Origin: Hyperoodon ampullatus
Taxonomy: Eukaryota; Chordata; Mammalia; Artiodactyla; Ziphiidae
Length of the DNA: 64,000 nt
Reading direction: 5' to 3'
Assembly (NCBI GenBank): GCA_949752795.1
Contig: OX457056.1
Location: 92,216,942 to 92,280,941 of the forward strand
The notes under the pieces were generated by a model. It did no database searches, had not been told where the DNA came from, and saw only the letters and a program-made list of their open reading frames with translations. A program made the position numbers and the translations under genes. This document shows positions 23,312-34,956 of the stretch, piece after piece (position 1 is the first letter of the stretch; each line of letters starts with the position of its first letter).

Positions 23312-24274
23312 AACCACTAATAATTTGTTGCTATACTTTCTTCCATGTCCTTTGGTTTAAGATTCTTGTATATTTTGGAATACAGTGATGGGAGGGAAGA
23401 AGAATAAGGGTGCTGAGTGCTTCGTCTCCTAAAGGATGGAGTAGAAAGAGAAATAATGAGGACGTAGAAGGAGATGTTGGGAAAAGGAGGCAAGTTGAGT
23501 GCAGCTGATAAAGACAAAAATATCAGGGACGGGGCACTTGCTCATCAACACGGGGAGAAAGTATGTGCCATCAAGGCTGGGAGGGAGGGTAACGAAGGGC
23601 CTCTCATTAGTTTTCCAATGTGGTTGAGCCTAAAAATAAAGTCATACATACCTTGTGCTGTGTTAGCAGCCAAAAAGTAAAGTTATGAACACTACTGTTG
23701 GGCAGCTAAAGGGCAATGCAAAAACTAGCAGGAACTTGACCCTTACAGAAGGGAGACAGCTTAGAGGGTAGAAAAGCACTCAGCATTCTCAGCACAAGCC
23801 ATCTCCAGAATTCAAGGAAAAGGTGTCTCCCCCTCATCCTCAGCACCTCATTTCCCAGTGTCTCTGAGGCTATCAGATAAAATCTGACCATTCACAGGCA
23901 GCTGAATTTATGACGGACTCAGCTCATTACAAATCTAATTACAAATGTGATGAATTTTAACAGTCTACTTTAAGGAACAATGCTAAGGCAGAGAGGGCAA
24001 TTTTAGTATTCCATGCTATTAAAGAGATTATTTAAATGAGAGTCCTATTTCATTTATAAGTAATACTTCACTGGAATGTTTCCACGTAATTGTGTGGCAT
24101 AGAGCAGGAGAGTCATTATTTTAAGAAGAGATCTAAATTAATGTTATATTTAGTAAAACAAAAATAATATGTTTTTAATATACAAGTCAGTCAGACAACC
24201 ACATAGATAGTTGACTGTGTCTTCAGTTCCAATGCACATAATATTCCAGGGAAAATGGCTGTTTTAAATATATG
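23312..24274. other. Unassigned sequence
   Basis: No feature recognised. Confidence 0.5.
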
Positions 24275-24450
24275 CAGAATTTCACTGGACTGGCTACACA
24301 TTGGAGTCACCTGGAGAACTTTAAAAATTGTTATTCCCAGGCCACTCTCCAGGCCAATGACTTCAGAATCTCTGCAGGTGAAATCAGGTACCAAGAGCTT
24401 TAAAACCTCAGGTGATTCCAATTTGCAGTCAACGTTCCAAACTATTGCCA
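24275..24450 (+). repeat. MER5A-like hAT MITE remnant
   Basis: 'attggagtcacctggagaac' and 'tttaaaaattgttattccca' are followed by 'ttcagaatctctgcaggtga' and 'aaacctcaggtgattccaat'. This is the semi-palindromic order of MER5 elements. No intact terminal repeats. Confidence 0.6.
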
Positions 24451-24582
24451 AAAAGGAAAGCCAGATTGCCCCTAACACACTGCCCTCAACTGAATCTTAT
24501 GGTTGTGGCCTATCACTCCATCTTCTTTTACCCCTCAATCTGGAATCTTACCTACCACCAGTTTTGGGATTTGCCTCCCCAA

Positions 24583-24615
24583 ACAAACAAACAAATATGC
24601 AAACAAACAAACAAA
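24583..24615. repeat. (AAAC)n microsatellite
   Basis: Two short (AAAC)n runs separated by 'aaatatgc'. Confidence 0.85.
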
Positions 24616-24734
24616 GCTGTGGATAAAATGTCTTTTTTATGGTACACAATGGTATAATAGATGTTTCAGAATACCTGTGTAAATAAGAGTACTAATATTA
24701 GTAATTTTTTTTAATATTAGTAATTTTTATTATC

Positions 24735-25070
24735 ATCAGTTGAACTCATACTATATGCTAGGACTTGTGCTGGTTAAATCTTCCCACAACTGTGAAAGGG
24801 AGGTGTCATTAGCCCCATTTTACAGGTGAAGAAACCTAGTAAAGGACAGAGCCACCATTTGGAACTACCATTGACCTGGCATGACAACATCTTGTTTCAT
24901 CCAATCTTCAAAGCAACCCTATGAAGTAGACGTTTTAGAGAGAAGGAAACTGAGGTTCAGAGATATGAACTATCCCGAGGTTCTGTAAGTACCAAGTTGC
25001 AGAGTTGGGGTGTGGATACTGGTAGTACCTGACTTCAGAGCCTGCCTGATCACTTAAACACTAACTTATA
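24735..25070 (-). repeat. Two adjacent MIR fragments
   Basis: Reverse-MIR text occurs twice in tandem: 'ctcatactatatgctaggac' with 'ttttacaggtgaagaaacct' (24735-24860), then 'gtttcatccaatcttcaaag' with 'gaaggaaactgaggttcaga' (24880-25070). These are either two insertions or one copy duplicated in part. Confidence 0.6.
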
Positions 25071-25419
25071 AAATAAGCAGAGCCTGATTTACTAATATCC
25101 ATTTCGCAAATCCCTTCTGGTAAAGTCTTTTCTTTTTCCTGACTGTGGCTGGGAAGGGGCAATCTGCAAGCCTCCTCTTCCATATAGCCAAGTTTCAAAA
25201 ACTAATTCAGAGCAGTGTAACTCAACTCGAGACTCTGTGACATGGCAGGAGGTTGGCTGAGATGACTTCAGTTATTCTCAGAACAAATTTATATTGCTCC
25301 TTGCAATTGTGCAATCTGAAATTTTATGCATTAAGAAGTCCCTAGATCTATAGTGACTAGATACATAAAGCAAATTCTTCTTTTTTAATGACAATCTATC
25401 CACTTTAAGTGGGAAGAAC

Positions 25420-25540
25420 AGAATCTCGTAATGAAAGGATTCTTGCACTCATTTGGTCCAATTTTCTCATTTGTTTACAAATGGGGACACTGAGGTCCAG
25501 AAAAATGATTCCTTCAAATGAGCCAAAAATTTTTTTCCAT
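25420..25540 (-). repeat. MIR3-like fragment
   Basis: 'catttggtccaattttctca' followed by 'aatggggacactgaggtcca' resembles reverse MIR3. Confidence 0.4.
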
Positions 25541-26519
25541 AATACTTAGACCAAGACAATATGCCCTGCTCATTGGATATGGAACTAATGAAGAACACAC
25601 ATGGGTTTAAAAAAAGAAATTAAACACAGAATTAGGTCAGAGTGCTAAGGAACTAGAAGCCTAGTTAATTCCACTTCCTTCCCATGCACTTCCTCTATGA
25701 AAAAGATATTGTGCTCTGTATTATTCCAAAGCCATCATAGGGCTATCAGGGAGGGCCATTTTCAGGCTCTGATTTATGAAGAGCCTCAACGTTTCATGTA
25801 GCATGAAATGTCTTTTTTCATTCTCATTCTCTCATGAGTACACAGTGGCTACCTGTCATGTGATATCACAACAGACTAAATGCAAAAGGAGATAAGAGAA
25901 TCCACCTGTTTTTCATTGACAAAGACATTAAGGAAACTTGCAAAAATTTAAAACAATGACAGTCACTACATATGTATTTTTTTGTTTTTGAAAATATAGT
26001 TGTTTTTTATGAAGATACATTTACTGTCTATGTTTACACAGTTCCATACGTTACTATGTTAATGTAATGAGTTTATTATCATCAGGCTTAATTTCTAATA
26101 CATAAACAGTAACAGATAAAACATATAAACAAAAGCTCTCTGGGGTTTCTGAATTATTTATAAGAATGTAAAAAGGTCCTGAAGAGCATAAAGTTCAAGA
26201 ACTGCTGCTTTACTGGGTCATAACACCTAGAGTGAGCTATGAATTCAGAAGTTATCCTGTAATTATTTTGTGAGTAGCAAAAATAAACTGCACTGTATTT
26301 TCAGTTAAACGCATTAACCAAGTGCTTTTATATGAATAGCATACACTAGAAATGTCAATCATGAATATATCAATATTTAAAACATATTTTTGTAAGCTTG
26401 TTTTGACATTTCTCTATTTTAAATGTGCTAAGAGCTTAAAAATATTCGGCCTTTCTTGAGTTTTGAATGTCCATTAGTGAAGAAAACATGGAACTGAACT
26501 CAGGCTTTGGCACTGCCAT
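25541..26519. other. Unassigned AT-rich sequence
   Basis: No feature recognised. Confidence 0.5.
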
Positions 26520-26700
26520 CACTCACGGCAAGTATTTATTGAGCACTTACTCTGTGCCAGGCCTGTTTCTAAGTGTTCTCCACTTGTCCTCTCATTGAGT
26601 CCTCACAACAGTACTAGAGGATGGCTTGTTCAAGGTCGTCTTCTGGTAGGTGGGAGAGCCAGGATTCGGAACTGTCCCCAGAGCCTCTGCTCTAAACTAC
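26520..26700 (-). repeat. MIR SINE
   Basis: 'attgagcacttactctgtgc' and 'cattgagtcctcacaacagt' through 'agagccaggattcggaactg' are reverse-MIR blocks in order. Confidence 0.7.
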
Positions 26701-28389
26701 TGTGTAGACCACTGCAACTTATCCAGTCCACTCCTGTTTGAGGAACGTTCCTCTCCTTCTTGCCAGAGTAGAAGGCATTTTGAGTGCAAATGAGGAAATG
26801 GGAAATACAAATCAGAAAGGCTCTTAAGTATGTGACGGAATGTGGATGAAGGTCCATGGATCTGCCTTCTGTTGCCTTTACATTGTGGGTTCCTTTAGGG
26901 CAGAGTTGTGCTTACTCCAGTTGTGTTATTTATTCATTTGGAAAATAACACCCTATGTGTGAAATGCTTCAGGGCTGGGAGATTAGATGGTAGTTTTTAA
27001 GGACTTTTTCCCTGGGGAGGTGTGACACAAGAAATTCTCATAAAGGCAATATGTCCACCTATTTCCATGATGCACATCTGACTGCCTTACTCAGTCCTTC
27101 TTCAGCACTTTAAAAGGAAACGTGATACTAGTAGACAATGATACAAGAGAAACAATCACTTTTCCCAAACCCACATTTGGACAGAGGGGTGAGAGAGCCA
27201 GCTGGCCTGATGTTATTACATCCAGATGTGGCACAGCCTTTAGTCTGGGGAGGTATGCTACTAGGTGATTTTAAAATATACATTATCATTATTGCAGTTA
27301 TAAAATACAATATGTACCATCACCATCACTGCTAGTAGCAGTAGTCTCTCATGGAAGAGTGTCAGGCACCTTACTTCTGTAGAGACAACTGCTGATTTGG
27401 AAGTTTCCCACTGCATTTCTGCTCACTCTAATCCTAGTTATCAGAGAACCAAGCAAAGAATTATAGGTATTCTTTGCTTAAGCATCTTAACACACAATAT
27501 TATTTCTAGTCAGTCGGGCAACTCAGGAGTGGGGAGAGTGGTATTCCGACTAATAACCAAAATCAGGAGCTCTTCCTACCTGTGTTTTCTAAAATTTACT
27601 CTAATTTTACAACTTTTATCCTGCCATGATATAAATGTAATAGCAGGGAAAAATTATGATTCAACCGTGACACAGAAAAAGAAAGTATTTTCACTTCAAG
27701 TGAGAGGAGATGCAATACCACACGTGTGATTAGACACAAGAAAATTTGCTTTCTGAGTATCCTCCAGGGATTTAGTCTCCTGAGTAACAAGACTGCTATC
27801 ATTACACGGAACCCATATAATTTAATAGGTATAGAGTGATATGAAACCACTATTAAAAATGTGAAATAACCTTGGCCTACCGAAAAAAAATCATTCATCT
27901 AGTAATTTCCTGAATTCCTTTCACATTGAGATGACAAAATGGAATCTTTATTTATAAAAATATATGCTCGTACTTAAAATGTGTTAAGACCAAGTCCTGC
28001 ATATAATAATAATAGGAGCTTAACATGGTGAGGATTAATTTAGCAATTTCATTTTCTTCACCATTGGAAATAATATTGGGAATAATGTTTTTGTCTGACT
28101 TTATTCATAATTTATTTGTGAATACTGATATTATGACTTTCAACTTAAATGCACAAAACTCTATAATCAATCTTTATATTAGAAGTCCTAATAAAAAAAA
28201 CCCAGAGCAATTATTCTGTATGCAATTTATCCCCCAATGTAACAATTCTCCAAAGCTAATAAGAGGGGTAGAGTTCCTTAAAGAAATGGTACCGTACAAT
28301 ACATTAAAAATAATAATTCCCATTTTAAAAAGAGATAAAAAGGGAAGGAAAGAGAGGGGTCTGATTTCACTTTCACAAATTTATCGAAT
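26701..28389. other. Unassigned sequence
   Basis: Contains frames of 110 (27397-27729, plus), 100 (27596-27898, minus) and 132 codons (28025-28423, plus). None has a recognisable domain; the 132-codon one is very AT-rich and runs into an MIR. I treat them as chance frames. Confidence 0.45.
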
Positions 28390-28545
28390 GATCCTTGGGA
28401 GCAAATACTGTTATGCCCTTTAACAGACAAGGAAAAGTGAAGGTCAGAGAGGTGAAACTCACCCAAAGTTTCCAACCTGATAAACAGGGAAGTTAGGATT
28501 CAAACTCAAATCTTTCTGGCTCTAGGGCAATACTGCTTATCATTA
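28390..28545 (-). repeat. MIR fragment
   Basis: 'ctttaacagacaaggaaaag', 'tgaaggtcagagaggtgaaa' and 'gttaggattcaaactcaaat' are reverse-MIR blocks. Confidence 0.6.
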
Positions 28546-28933
28546 ACTGAGAAAAGTGAAAGACAACTGCATAACCTGAATAAGATTCACTGTTATTTGA
28601 TGAAGGTGCCCAGAATGTGTTCAAGGTCTCTTCATCCCAACTGACTTTCTTAATGACTAAAATTAGATTTACTTGATTAAATTAACCCTCTAGGCCCAGA
28701 AGAATATAACCAGCTCTTGGAAGAGGGCTCCTATGGCAAATTCTCTGCTTATCAGAATTTTTTTCCAGCTCAACTCTAGGCATTAGCTGTCTATTCTGGA
28801 TTTCCTATCATTTGTGGCTAATTTCAAGGCAAACTGCAGTTTCACACTCCCTTTCCTTTCTTAACAAGTTTGTTCTTTATATAAAATATCAGTGTTATCT
28901 CAAGTTTACCTTCACCATTTCAGCAATAGCTCC
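28546..28933. other. Unassigned sequence
   Basis: No feature recognised. Confidence 0.5.
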
Positions 28934-28949
28934 CAACACATCCATTTTT

Positions 28950-29168
28950 CTTTTCTTTCTTTTTTTTTTTTTTTGTGGTACGCGGGCCTCTCATTGTTGT
29001 GGCCTCTCCCGTTGCGGAGCACAGGCTCCGGATGCGCAAGCTCAGCGGCCATGGCTCACGGGCCCAGCCGCTCCGCGGCATGTGGGATCCTCCCAGACCG
29101 GGGTACAAACCCGTGTCCCCTGCATCGGCAGGCGGACTCTCAACCACTGCGCCACCAGGGAAGCCCAA
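28950..29168 (-). mobile_element. tRNA-Glu-derived SINE, short form
   Basis: T-rich tail with C interruptions (28950-28974), head at right. A perfect 16-bp TSD 'caacacatccattttt' is at 28934-28949 and 29169-29184. Confidence 0.95.
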
Positions 29169-29184
29169 CAACACATCCATTTTT

Positions 29185-29554
29185 GATCAAACGCTTGAAG
29201 CAGTGGGAAGGGTGCTGTTAAAGAAACTTCTATCAATGTCCTGGTAATGCGAATGAACTTACGGAAATTGTAAATGGAGGGAGGGATTTATTACTTGGGC
29301 AGATGTCCTGAAGACATAATTGAGCTCACTTATGCCTCATTTTCAAAACTAGAAGCAACATTATTAACTTTCTATATCAAACTATATCACTGAAGGTCTT
29401 TGAAAACAGACATGAGACAGTAAGGTGTAGAAGATTCCATTACTGAACAAGCTCACTTTCAGAAGATGCCCTAACACAGTGAAGTGTGACATTATCTACG
29501 TGGGAAAAAAACAAAACAAGACAAAACCACCACAGTCTTAAAATATGTCCCTAT
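29185..29554. other. Unassigned sequence
   Basis: No feature recognised. Confidence 0.5.
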
Positions 29555-29740
29555 GAAGTTTCAATTCTAGCCCCACCACTTACTATTTAAAAGACCTTGG
29601 ATAAGTTTCTTGACTTCCTTGAGCTTCAATTTCCTCATTTGAAAATGAGGCATTAAAAAGGCACAGATTTCATAGGGTTCAAAGAGATAATCCATGTAGA
29701 GGAGTTAGTTTAGTGCCTGGCACATAAAAAATGCTCAATA
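29555..29740 (+). repeat. MIR SINE, target of an L1 insertion
   Basis: Plus-oriented MIR: 'ctagccccaccacttactat', 'ccttgagcttcaatttcctc', 'atttgaaaatgaggcattaa' and 'tagtgcctggcacataaaaa'. It is interrupted at its 3' end by the L1 at 29741-30329. The tail resumes after 30330. Confidence 0.7.
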
Positions 29741-30329
29741 TATACAATGGAATATTTCTCAGCCATAAAAAGAAATGAAATTGAGTTATTTTTAGTGAGG
29801 TGGATGGACCTAGAGTCTGTCATACAGAGTGAAGTAAGTCAGAAAGAGAAAAACAAATACCATATGCTAACACATATATATGGAATCTAAAAAAAAAAAA
29901 AATGGTCATGAAGAACCTAGGGGCAAGATGGGAATAAAGACACACACCTACTAGAGAATGGACCTGAGGATATGGGAAGGGGGAAAGGTAAGCTGTGACA
30001 AAGTGAGAGAGTGGCATGGACATATATACACTACCAAATGTAAAATAGATAGCTAGTGGGAAGCAGCCACATAGCACAGGGAGATCAGCTCAGTGCTTTG
30101 TGACCACCTAGAGGGGTGGGATAGGGAGGGTGGGAGGGAGACACAAGAGGGGAGAGATATGGGGACATATGTATATGTGTAAGTGATTCACTTTGTTATA
30201 AAGCAGAAACTAACACACCATTGTAAAGCAATTATACTCCAATAAAGATGTTAAATAAAAAAAAAAGAAGATATGCAGATGGCCAACAGGCACATGAAAA
30301 GATGCTCAAAATAAAAAAAATTAAAACAC
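29741..30329 (+). mobile_element. 5'-truncated L1 with extra L1 ORF2 sequence beyond its poly-A
   Basis: The last ~80 bp of ORF2 and the 3' UTR run from 29741 to the terminal 'caataaagatgttaaataaa' (to about 30256) and an A-tract (to 30266). Then 30267-30309 is a 43-nt piece matching an upstream part of ORF2 (homologous to 52247-52289), followed by a second A-rich tail. Perfect 16-bp TSDs 'taaaaaatgctcaata' (29725-29740, 30330-30345) enclose the whole, so it moved as one unit. Confidence 0.88.
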
Positions 30330-30345
30330 TAAAAAATGCTCAATA

Positions 30346-32104
30346 AATTACTATTTATAATTAAAATATTATTAATATTTTATTTGGGGCCATCTCTAAT
30401 TTTCCACTATGATGAGTGCTTCTAGAAGCTTCCTTATACAAGCATGTTTCTTTTTAGAAAATAGTCAATTCGTTTTTCCAATAGTTACAGAAGGCCAAAA
30501 AAAGCAGGGGGGGAGCAATCAGAAAAATATAGAGAAAGGGAGGGGGAAGAACTCTAGTCATGGCAGCAGACACCTTGAGAGTGGCAGGGAAACTTTCAGC
30601 AGAAGATGATTTCAGTAGAATAATTATTACACAAATGACAATCATGTAGTTAGCAGTGGTCATAGATTGCTTATACCAGTTAGCACAGTAAATTCAATAC
30701 AGCTCTTACAAGTTACGACTATATATATCATATATAAATTAATTCAAGGATACAGACCAGTGAAGTAACCCAGGGAAAAAGATAACAGAGATAAACTTTG
30801 GTCTAAATATAAAAGGGAGACCTGGAAAGAAAATGAATACTTCTACTGAAGAACACTTATGATACAAATAATAAGTCAGCTGTCAGATTAGGAGAAAGCA
30901 TGGAAAATCTCTGCAATCCTTCTGAGAAACTATCCTAGCAAACCATCAATAATACTCTGGTTCATCTAATAGATTTTATTATTTTTCTTAAAACTATACT
31001 TAGTCATATTTAAAGACATTAACTGTTATTCTGCTTTTATACTAATAATATCACACTTCAAAGTATGTCATAGTATCTTTTAGGTCAATATTATTCAAAA
31101 ACACTGACACTCTATTTCAAAATTTTTTGTCTTAGAAAAATAATTTAATAGTAATTTTCTCTTTCCATTTGGTTTCTGTTACTATATCTTATCAAAATAG
31201 AGTTTGGTTTCTTTCTAACTTAAAAAAATTAAATACATATAATGATTCTTGTTGCATTCCACTACCATACTACATGTTTTGTCATTTTTCAACAGTTTGA
31301 ATACATGCACAACACAACCCTATACACTGGAGAAATAAATAAGGTGGATGACTGAAGGTTTAAAAATGGAAATGATCAACTGAACCCTTGAATAAGAACA
31401 CCATATGTTTTTCATCCATTTTCTTGCTACTGTATTCATTGAACAGCTCTTACAAGAATAAAACCTTAAGGAACATGAACTTGTGGCAAGACCAGACAGA
31501 ATATTCTGGAACTATGCTTTGAAGTAAAATTATTCCCTTAACATCAGGAGATTTAATACTACCATTTCACCATGAAAATAATCACAGATGAATGGTCTGA
31601 CCAGGACTAATTGTCTTTGAAGTTCTTTAAATTCGAGCATTAAAAACAGCACTTGACAAAACTCTTTACCTTATCAAAATATTACAAAGAAAACAACTTG
31701 CGGGCAAAGCTCAATCTAATTTGGCTTGTATCTAAAATTAAAGCTACAACGTTAAGCAAATTAAAAAGTGTATGAGACTCATGTTATGAAGACAACCTAA
31801 ATTTGAGAGCCTGACCTTTGGTGCTTATTTTACATTATCAAGGTGATGAAGTAACTGCTGGGTGACATTGGCCGTTTAGCAATCAAAATCAGAACAATCA
31901 ATATTTGTAGTCTTTTGTTTTATGATATGTGTTCAAATTCTGTACCAGAAAGTGAAGCTGTAAAAACAAATTTTATAGCTGAAGCAAAACACAAAAAATG
32001 AATATCCCGGGTTCACAGGAACATTTGCTTGCACCTGGATGAGTCCTTTGGGGTGTTTGAGAATCAGAACATTAAAAACTGAAGGCTTTCCTCAGTGCTC
32101 TAGT
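30346..32104. other. Unassigned AT-rich sequence, no recognised repeat
   Basis: About 1.7 kb with no repeat I can name and no credible frame. One of the longer repeat-free stretches in the window. Confidence 0.5.
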
Positions 32105-32490
32105 AGCCCCCTCCCAAACAAGATTAGATGAAGCTTTAGCATGTGCTGTTCCTTCTGTCTGGAAAACCCTTCATGCTGCCTGCATTCACTTGACTTATCC
32201 TTCAGAGCTCAGCTGAAGTGTCACTTCCTTGAGGATGTCTAGCCTGACTTCCCAGATTCAACCCTCCTACAACAGTGTACCTCTCCTCCATAGCACTTAT
32301 CGCAGCTGCTACTTTACATTTTTATGTGTGGTTATTTGATCAGTTCCCTTCCATTAGACTATACGTCTCATGAGGGAAAGGGGACATGGATGCTTGTTCT
32401 CACCTTACAACCCCAGAACCTAGCACAGAGTTGGGCACAGAGTAGATGTCTAACGCATGTTTATGGAATGATGAAAGGGAAGGGAAGAAG
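32105..32490 (+). repeat. L2 LINE 3' region
   Basis: 'tgtgctgttccttctgtctg', 'gaaaacccttcatgctgcct', 'ccttcagagctcagctgaag', 'tgtcacttccttgaggatgt' and 'cctagcacagagttgggcac' give a clear L2 series. The 74-codon frame here is repeat-derived. Confidence 0.72.
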
Positions 32491-33209
32491 TAATTACAGT
32501 TGGTTGGTAAGGCAGTTGGTTGGTTGGTTAGGTAAAAATGATGACTAGAATTCTACCCCAAGGCAAGCATAGGACAGTGGTATCCCCCTCACTCTGTCTT
32601 ACTTGGTTCCCTTCTACCTTCTTCCCTCTTCCTTCCCTCTGCAGCTCATGCTACTGAGAACATGGAGCAAGTCAATACTATATATCATAGCCTTCTAGTT
32701 CCCTCAGTCACCTTTACATGCTTTACTCACCCTGGATCTCACACCTTCCTTTTGGTCAATATGGTCAGTATTCATTCACACTTACACTTCAATAAGGGCT
32801 TTCTGGAAGTGGGTCTTAATCAAGAGTGGCTGTAACAGCACGGTGGCAAACTTTCAGAATTGATTTCACAGCAGGGCCACAGATGACAGATCCCTGAGGA
32901 TAGGGGTCATCACTAAAGCCTATGGGAATCCAGGGGGTACAGAATCTGCTTTGTTCTATGGCTAGGAGTGGAAGGGGGCTGATAGTGTTTGAGGTTTAAG
33001 AGGCCAAGAAATCCAGAATATCAGATCCTAACAGTCTACAGAGTATTCAGAGAGCCCTTACTGTTCTCCAGACTACAGTCAGAACCATCTTTCTCATAAA
33101 CACTGTCCTATGGCTTGTTAAAACTCAAGTATTAATGTAACTTGTGCTTACCAACATAACCTGTGATGGTGAGAAAATAAAAGATGGCCAAGTAGAACAA
33201 GTGTAAAGG
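32491..33209. other. Unassigned sequence
   Basis: A short (TTGG)n tract lies at about 32500-32530. Otherwise no feature recognised. Confidence 0.5.
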
Positions 33210-33345
33210 GGCTTTTAAAATTTTTATTAATAGATTTTATTTTTAGAGAAGTTTTAGGTTTAGAGGAAAATTGAGCGGGAAGTACAGGGAGTTCCTGTAT
33301 TACCCTCAGCTCCCTCTCCACAGTTTCTAAAGTGTCTTTTAAAAA
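33210..33345 (-). repeat. L1M 3'-UTR fragment
   Basis: 'gagaagttttaggtttagag' and 'aaaattgagcgggaagtaca' through 'tcagctccctctccacagtt' is the antisense 3'-UTR text of old L1 copies. Confidence 0.55.
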
Positions 33346-33451
33346 ATATAAATTTAACTGCCAGAAATAAAATGCTCTAAAATCTGTCCCCTTTGTTTCA
33401 TATTAATTGGCAAATTTTCTATTTTAGATAAGGATCAACACTAATAAACCT

Positions 33452-33667
33452 TTTTTTGTGTGTGTGGTACACGGGCCTCTCCCTGTTGTGGCCTCTCCCG
33501 TTGCGGAGCACAGGCTCCGGACGCGCAGGCTCAGCGGCCATGGCTCATGGGCCCAGCCGCTCCGCGGCATGTGGGATTTTCCCGGTCCGGAGCACAAACC
33601 CATGTCCCGAACCCGTGTCCCCTGCATCGGCAGGCGGACTCTCAACCACTGCGCCATCAGGGAAGCC
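33452..33667 (-). mobile_element. tRNA-Glu-derived SINE, short form with a 13-bp internal duplication
   Basis: TSD 'ctaataaacct' at 33441-33451 and 33668-33678. Near the B-box it carries 'aaacccatgtccc' (33596-33608) directly followed by 'gaacccgtgtccc' (33609-33621), where other copies have this once. The duplication is private to this copy in the window. Confidence 0.94.
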
Positions 33668-33724
33668 CTAATAAACCTATTTTAAATAACTTTGTAGTTT
33701 GTTTCAAAAGTAGAAAAGTTAATA

Positions 33725-33778
33725 AATATTGATGAAAGAAAGAAAAAAGAAAGAGAAAGAAAAGAGAAGAAGGGAAAA
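33725..33778. repeat. (GAAA)n purine-rich tract
   Basis: Imperfect GAAA/GAGA run on the plus strand. Confidence 0.8.
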
Positions 33779-33789
33779 TTCAAACATAA

Positions 33790-34030
33790 TTCTTCCACTC
33801 AAAAGTAACTACAAAAAGTTTATTGGTATGTATCTTTCCATACTTTTTCCTGTGTATATATTTTTAATTTTTAAAAACAAAACTGGGATAATATTCTACG
33901 TATTATTTTGGTTAAACAGGTGATAGTTATCCATTCAATAGCCATTTGTGCACTTCATTAAATATTCTTCAACATTATTTTAATGGTAGCATAATATTCC
34001 ATTTTAATGGATAACCATCATCTATTTAAC
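33790..34030. repeat. Possible ancient repeat, family unsure
   Basis: 'gtagcataatattccatttt', then 'ggataaccatcatctattta' resembles an old LINE-like text also suggested at 35090-35380 ('aatggctgcataattaacta') and 37440-37610. Very diverged. Confidence 0.3.
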
Positions 34031-34925
34031 CAATGCCTCCTAGCTCTGGATATTCAATATTTATTTGTGAAACTGCAAACATCTATTTTCCCAAATTCAC
34101 TCTTTTATACATCTTTAAAGAATGGCACTTTGTAGGATGGGAAGACCAATGCAGTGAAACACTAGACAATTTATTTTAATCTTTATACAAGATACTAGTG
34201 TTGGCAAGGCGGGGGAAAAAAGAAAAGCTCTTCCTATGACCCTTGTTTAACTTTAGACAGATGTGCATGGTTCAAGGCCAGCAAAGTGATAAATAGGTTT
34301 TGGCAGCTCATTCTCCCTACCTTGAGTAGGATTACAGTGTGTCATTGGAGTGGATCATTTAGAGCAGGAAGCCAAGGACACTGTGTGGTGTTCTCCCAGG
34401 AGAAATTCACAGATACCTCATAGAAGTCTTTGGCAGGATTCTCAACATGCACAGAGAAGCACAGAAAGTGGCTTTATTATAAGGCTCGGATTCAGCTGAA
34501 GGATCCGCTAGGGAATCCAGAGAAGGGAATGCCTGGGCTTGGGTTAAAATAGCTGGTTTATTCTTGCTTTCACAGAGCACAAAAGCTTTACTGATTTGCC
34601 CTGCAGTCATCTGCTAATCTCACACCTTGAGATAATTAACACATACACATCCTCATTAACATTGAGTCAGTGACTCTGAAGTGAAGGAGATCCAGGAGAC
34701 TAAATTCCTAATTCACAATGATTTACTCTACTTCATATCTCATTGCAATTCAGTGTAGCTATCAGCCCAGCACAGACAAGGCAAAGACGTTTCTTCAACA
34801 AAAGCAGCAATATATCAAGTTTGCTGTGAAATTTCCCAAATGCTATGCTTTAAAACTGCAGTAGTCAGTTATGGGTATATAATTTTACCTTCTAAGTGAC
34901 TTTTTAAAAAAATTTTATTATTATT
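34031..34925. other. Unassigned sequence
   Basis: No feature recognised. Confidence 0.5.
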
Positions 34926-34956
34926 ATTTTAGTACATGTGCTGCCGAAGCGAGCAC
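34926..34956 (-). pseudogene. U6 snRNA 5' fragment (retropseudogene)
   Basis: Read on the minus strand, this is the first 31 nt of U6 spliceosomal RNA: the 5' stem-loop 'gtgctcgcttcggcagcac' followed by 'atgtactaaaat', with one difference from the usual 'atatactaaaat'. It then passes into 'aataataataaaat' on the same strand. The internal ISL and 3' domains are absent, so it cannot make U6. Flanks 'tgacttttt' (left) and 'tgacctttt' (right) may be a degraded TSD. No proximal or distal snRNA promoter elements were identified. Confidence 0.85.

Noticed and set aside
28025..28423. 132-codon frame as a gene
   Set aside because: AT-rich composition, no domain, and it runs into an MIR.
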